Shown here: one piece after another, positions 60,527 to 64,000 of the stretch
Position numbering within the stretch: position 1 is the stretch's first letter
Layout of the letters: each line of letters begins with the position of its first letter
Origin: Cupriavidus taiwanensis
Lineage (GTDB): Bacteria; Pseudomonadota; Gammaproteobacteria; Burkholderiales; Burkholderiaceae
Length of the DNA: 64,000 nt
Direction of reading: 5' to 3'
Assembly: GCF_900250075.1 (NCBI RefSeq)
Contig: NZ_LT977071.1
Span: 1,488,941 to 1,552,940, forward strand
The notes under the pieces: model-generated
Seen by the model: only the letters and a program-made list of their open reading frames with translations
Database searches by the model: none
What the model was told of the DNA's origin: nothing
Program-made: the position numbers and the translations under genes

Positions 60527-60700
60527 AGAACGGCAAGTTATTTTCCACCTCTTCGACCAACTTTCGTCAGTGCACCGCAGCAAACCAGGCTGGATCTGCG
60601 CGTAAATCAGCGGAATTCCTCAATCCACGCCAATTATTCGCGTTTCTCACTAATGCAGACGTTCGATTTGAAATTGCCTTAAAAGGCGATTTCAGCCAGC

Positions 60701-60718
60701 AGATATATCACATACAAC
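60701..60718. promoter_or_regulatory. Oxalate-regulon element, site C (inverted)
   Basis: GATATATCACATACAACG (from 60702) is the inverse of the core in sites A and B and supplies the other arm of a longer palindrome, on the model GTATGTGATATATCACATAC. It lies just after the pntB stop, about 385 bp before oxc. Confidence 0.65.
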
Positions 60719-60753
60719 GTTCCAGCCAGCTGACGGAACGGCTACAGCGCCAC

Positions 60754-62151
60754 TCAGGCCGGTACTTCCTCCAGCTGCCGCAGCAGCGCATCGACACTGC
60801 CCTTGGCATCGCCAAACCACATGCGCGTGTTGTCCTTGTAGAACAGCGGGTTGTCCACGCCCGCGTAGCCCGCCGCCATGCTGCGCTTGGACACCACCAC
60901 GGTCTTGGCCTTCCACACCTCCAGCACCGGCATGCCGGCAATCGGGCTGGCCGGGTCTTCCAGCGCTCCCGGGTTGACGATGTCGTTGGCGCCGACCACC
61001 AGCACCACGTCAGCCTTCTCGAAGTCGTCGTTGATCTCTTCCATTTCCAGCACGATGTCGTAAGGCACCCGCGCCTCGGCCAGCAGCACGTTCATGTGCC
61101 CCGGCAGGCGGCCGGCGACGGGATGGATGCCGAAGCGGACATTGACTCCCTGTGCGCGCAGCCGCCGCGCGATCTCGCTGATGGTGCCCTGCGCCTGCGC
61201 CACCGCCATGCCGTAGCCCGGCACGATGATGACCTCGTTGGCGTCCTTGAGCAGGCTGCTGACTTCCTCGCTCGACACCGGCAGCACCTCGCCCTGCTCG
61301 GCCGCCGCGCCCTGGGCCTGCACCGCGCCGAAGCCGCCCAGGATCACCGACAGGAACTTGCGGTTCATGGCCTTGCACATGATGTAGCTGAGGATGGCGC
61401 CGCTCGACCCCACCAGCGCGCCGGTAATGATCAGCAGGTCGTTGCCCAGCATGAAGCCGGTCGCCGCCGCCGCCCAGCCGGAGTAGCTGTTGAGCATCGA
61501 CACCACCACCGGCATGTCGGCGCCGCCGATCGCCAGCACCAGGTGCGCGCCGACCAGCAGCGCGACCACCGTCATCGCCGCCAGCGGCACCAGCCCCTGC
61601 TGCGGGTCCGGCGCACTGAGGAAGGCATAGCCCAGCCACACGCACACCAGCAGCGCGCCGGCGTTGAGGACGTGTCGCCCCGGCAGCAGCATCGGCTTGC
61701 CGCCCATGGTGCCCTGCAGCTTCAGGAAGGCGATGATCGATCCGGTAAAGGTGACCGCGCCGATCAGGATGCCGAGGTAGGTCTCGACCTCATGGATCGC
61801 CTTTTCGGCGCCGGCCAGCGTGGTCGGTTCCAGGTAGTTGGCATAGCCGACCAGCACCGCGGCCAGGCCGACGAAGCTGTGCAGCACCGCCACCAGCTGC
61901 GGCATCTGCGTCATCTCCACGCGCCGGGCCAGCATGGCCCCGGCAATGCCCCCCACCGCCATCGCGACGATGATGATGGCGATGCCGTCGGGACTGCCCG
62001 CCAGCACCGTGGTCATGACCGCGATCACCATGCCGGCGATGCCGAGCATGTTGCCGCGCCGGGCGGTGGCAGGATGGCTCAGCCCGCTCAGGCTGAGGAT
62101 AAACAGCGCACTGGCGGCGAGGTAAGCGATATTGCTGATTCCGGATGGCAT
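60754..62151 (-). CDS. pntB: NAD(P) transhydrogenase, beta subunit
   Basis: This 465-residue inner-membrane subunit has about eight to nine helices followed by the NADP-binding domain (dIII) from about residue 290: [36 protein letters not shown] and [18 protein letters not shown]. It moves hydride from NADH to NADP with proton influx. It begins 16 bp after pntA. Confidence 0.95.
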   Translation of the reverse strand: MPSGISNIAYLAASALFILSLSGLSHPATARRGNMLGIAGMVIAVMTTVLAGSPDGIAIIIVAMAVGGIAGAMLARRVEMTQMPQLVAVLHSFVGLAAVLVGYANYLEPTTLAGAEKAIHEVETYLGILIGAVTFTGSIIAFLKLQGTMGGKPMLLPGRHVLNAGALLVCVWLGYAFLSAPDPQQGLVPLAAMTVVALLVGAHLVLAIGGADMPVVVSMLNSYSGWAAAATGFMLGNDLLIITGALVGSSGAILSYIMCKAMNRKFLSVILGGFGAVQAQGAAAEQGEVLPVSSEEVSSLLKDANEVIIVPGYGMAVAQAQGTISEIARRLRAQGVNVRFGIHPVAGRLPGHMNVLLAEARVPYDIVLEMEEINDDFEKADVVLVVGANDIVNPGALEDPASPIAGMPVLEVWKAKTVVVSKRSMAAGYAGVDNPLFYKDNTRMWFGDAKGSVDALLRQLEEVPA

Positions 62152-62167
62152 GGTTCTCTCCCTGGCC

Positions 62168-63727
62168 TTAGTCGCGCTGGAACATCTTCAGCATGCGCTG
62201 CGTCACCAGGAAGCCCCCGGCGATATTGATGGTGGCCACCAGCACCGCGCAGCCGGCGATCACCGCCGTCAGCAGCGACGGCTTGCCCAGCTGCACCAGC
62301 GCCCCCACCACGATGATCCCGCTGATGGCATTGGTCACGCTCATCAGCGGCGTGTGCAGCGCCGCGGTCACGTTCCACACCACCTGGTAGCCGACGAAGA
62401 TCGCCAGCACGAACACCGTGAAATGCGCCATGAACGCCGGCGGCGCGACCGCCCCAAGTCCGAGCAGCGCAGCAACCGCCAGTGCCAGGGCAATCAGCGT
62501 CGTGCCGGTGCGGCTGCGCGGCGGCGCGGCTTCGGCCGGCGCCGGGACCGCCGCCGGCGCCTGCTGCTGCGGCACCGCCACCGTCAGCGGCGGTGGCGGC
62601 CAGGTCACCGCGCCCTGGTGCAGCACGGTCGCGCCGCGGATCATCTCGTCGTCCATGTCCACCACCAGCTGGCCGTCCTTGCCCGGCGTCAGCTCGCTCA
62701 GCAGGTGGCGGATATTGGTGCCATAGAGCTGGCTCGCCTGCGCCGCCATGCGGCTGGGCAGGTCGGTGTAGCCGATGATGGTGACGCCGTCGCGGCGCAC
62801 GCTTTCGCCGGGCACGGTCAGCACGCAGTTGCCGCCCTGCTCGGCGGCCAGGTCGACCACCACGCTGCCGGCGCGCATCAGCCCGACGGTGCCGGCCTCC
62901 AGCAGCCTGGGCGCCGGCTTGCCCGGGATCAGCGCGGTGGTGATGATGATGTCGACCTCGCGCGCCTGCTCGGCAAAGAGGCGCATCTCCGCTTCGATGA
63001 AGGCCGGGCTCATTTCCTTGGCATAGCCGCCGCTGCCGCTGCCATCTTCTTCGATCTCGACCGTGAGGAACTCCGCGCCCAGGCTCTCGATCTGCTGGCG
63101 CACCACCGGCCGCGTATCGAAGGCGCGCACCACCGCTCCCAGGCTGCGCGCCGCGCCGATCGCCGCCAGCCCCGCCACGCCCGCGCCGATCACCAGCACC
63201 CGCGCCGGCGGGATCTTGCCGGCGGCGGTGATCTGCCCGGCGAAGGGCCGGCCGAAAGCGTGCGCGGCTTCGATCACCGCGCGGTAGCCGGCCATATTGG
63301 CCATCGAGCTGAGCGCATCCAGCTTCTGCGCGCGCGAGATGCGCGGCACGCAGTCCATCGCCAGCACCGTGGCGCCGCGCTGCGCCAGGCGCTCGAGCAT
63401 CGGCATCTGCTGCGCCGGCCAGACAAAGCCGATCAGCGTGGCGTGCTTCTTCAGGAGCGCGGCTTCTTCCACGCCCAGGCTGGGGTGGACCTGCGGCGGG
63501 CGCACCTTGACCACCACGTCGACCGAAGCCCACAGGCTGGCCGCGTCGACGATGGCGGCGCCGGCGGCGCGGTAGTCGTCGTCCGAGAACGACGCTTCCA
63601 GCCCGGCGCCGGTCTCCACTACCACCTGGTAGCCGAGCTTGAGCAGTTCCTTGACCGAGTCCGGGGTGGCGGCAACGCGCCGCTCGCCCGGGTGGACCTC
63701 GCGCGGCACACCGATCGTCATTGGCAT
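62168..63727 (-). CDS. pntA: NAD(P) transhydrogenase, alpha subunit (single chain)
   Basis: This roughly 519-residue subunit carries the NAD-binding domain (dI): [47 protein letters not shown], then a Pro/Ala linker (about 375-400) and four helices. As in E. coli the two alpha parts are fused, unlike the split PntAA/PntAB of many alphaproteobacteria. The start is uncertain: ATG 63727 follows GGTGA; GTG 63736 and ATG 63721 are options. Confidence 0.94.
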   Translation of the reverse strand: MPMTIGVPREVHPGERRVAATPDSVKELLKLGYQVVVETGAGLEASFSDDDYRAAGAAIVDAASLWASVDVVVKVRPPQVHPSLGVEEAALLKKHATLIGFVWPAQQMPMLERLAQRGATVLAMDCVPRISRAQKLDALSSMANMAGYRAVIEAAHAFGRPFAGQITAAGKIPPARVLVIGAGVAGLAAIGAARSLGAVVRAFDTRPVVRQQIESLGAEFLTVEIEEDGSGSGGYAKEMSPAFIEAEMRLFAEQAREVDIIITTALIPGKPAPRLLEAGTVGLMRAGSVVVDLAAEQGGNCVLTVPGESVRRDGVTIIGYTDLPSRMAAQASQLYGTNIRHLLSELTPGKDGQLVVDMDDEMIRGATVLHQGAVTWPPPPLTVAVPQQQAPAAVPAPAEAAPPRSRTGTTLIALALAVAALLGLGAVAPPAFMAHFTVFVLAIFVGYQVVWNVTAALHTPLMSVTNAISGIIVVGALVQLGKPSLLTAVIAGCAVLVATINIAGGFLVTQRMLKMFQRD

Positions 63728-63763
63728 GGCATTCACCGTTTCAGGAAAGGAATGGGCGCCGGC

Positions 63764-64000
63764 TCAGCCGCGCACGTGGTTGACCAGCGAGCCGATGCCG
63801 GCGATCGACACCTCGACCACGGCGCCGTCCTTCATCGAACCCACGCCCAGCGAAGTGCCCACGGCAATCACATCGCCCGGCATCAGCGTCAGGTCCTGCG
63901 AGATGCGGCTGACCTGTTCCTCTGGCGAGAAGATCATGTCCGACAGCGGATAGTTCTGCCGCTCCACCCCGTCCAGCCGCGTGACCACGCTGGCGCCCTT
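63764..64000 (-). CDS. FAH-family hydrolase/isomerase C-terminus (partial, 5' cut by window)
   Basis: The last 78 residues read VVTRLDGVERQNYPLSDMIFSPEEQVSRIS and MPGDVIAVGTSLGVGSMKDGAVVEVSIAGIGSL, the end of the fumarylacetoacetate hydrolase fold (2-keto-4-pentenoate hydratase/isomerase type). GTSLGVG replaces the more usual GTPxGVG. The substrate cannot be told from this part. It lies upstream of pntA on the same strand, 36 bp away. Confidence 0.85.
   Translation of the reverse strand, partial: KGASVVTRLDGVERQNYPLSDMIFSPEEQVSRISQDLTLMPGDVIAVGTSLGVGSMKDGAVVEVSIAGIGSLVNHVRG

Larger units (their letters stand above)
60318..60753. other. Gene-free stretch upstream of oxc
   Basis: This 436-bp, AT-richer region holds the oxc promoter area and two oxalate elements (60506-60526 and 60701-60718). 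No coding region is supported. Confidence 0.65.

Noticed and set aside
60701..60718. Considered as a pntAB operator
   Set aside because: It lies after the pntB stop; the pnt promoter must be near 63.7 kb, so the site more likely serves oxc.

Overview
The window is high-GC, densely coded DNA with many ATGA-type start/stop overlaps. Its gene set is arn lipid A modification, ZntA-type metal export, oxalate catabolism with a two-subunit formate dehydrogenase, PntAB, homogentisate catabolism and many LysR regulators. Together these point to a metabolically versatile betaproteobacterium, most likely Cupriavidus or a close Burkholderiales relative. This is inference from gene content, not a database match. 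I saw no rRNA, tRNA, CRISPR array, insertion sequence or prophage.

Layout. 1-1.1 kb: tail of the arn operon (arnA end, arnD). 1.1-6.3 kb: a zinc/cadmium/lead P-type ATPase behind a MerR-type promoter, a VOC protein and a two-component system. 6.5-7.8 kb: small exported or nucleoid proteins, one made of 14-residue repeats. 7.9-10.8 kb: a BKACE enzyme and a carnitine-dehydrogenase-like enzyme with a divergent LysR regulator. 10.8-14.6 kb: a Na+/H+ antiporter, a hydroxyisobutyrate-dehydrogenase-like enzyme and a lipoprotein. 14.7-26.0 kb: an aryl-polyene-like biosynthetic cluster with ACP, glycosyltransferase, ligase-hotdog fusion, acyltransferase, LolA-like and MMPL export proteins, NodB deacetylase, ketosynthase, chain-length factor and dehydratase. 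26.0-28.8 kb: fahA-hmgA for homogentisate. 29-32 kb: an XRE regulator, then a TetR regulator with an alpha/beta hydrolase and two matching operators. 32.2-37.3 kb: a cyclohexanecarboxylate (bad/ali) operon with a divergent MarR. 37.5-39.4 kb: GYD, DUF2188 and AI-2E-family proteins. 39.5-41.6 kb: a Fur-box siderophore receptor. 41.7-60.3 kb: oxalate and formate functions (formate dehydrogenase, OxlT, Frc, Oxc), interrupted at 48.7-57.1 kb by LysR regulators, membrane proteins, a manganese catalase with an NRAMP transporter, and a PAS protein. 60.7-63.7 kb: pntAB. 63.8-64.0 kb: the end of a FAH-family gene.

How it fits together. Oxalate enters through OxlT in exchange for formate. Frc makes oxalyl-CoA, Oxc decarboxylates it to formyl-CoA, Frc releases formate, and the formate dehydrogenase turns this into CO2 and NADH. 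PntAB could convert the NADH to NADPH. A near-palindromic element around TGATATATCA occurs four times in the window, always upstream of oxlT, oxc-frc or a small membrane ORF, and marks a probable oxalate regulon. The 14.7-26.0 kb cluster probably builds and exports a polyene-type acyl compound to the outer membrane. It differs from textbook aryl polyene clusters in its ligase-hotdog fusion, its NodB deacetylase and the absence of a ketoreductase.
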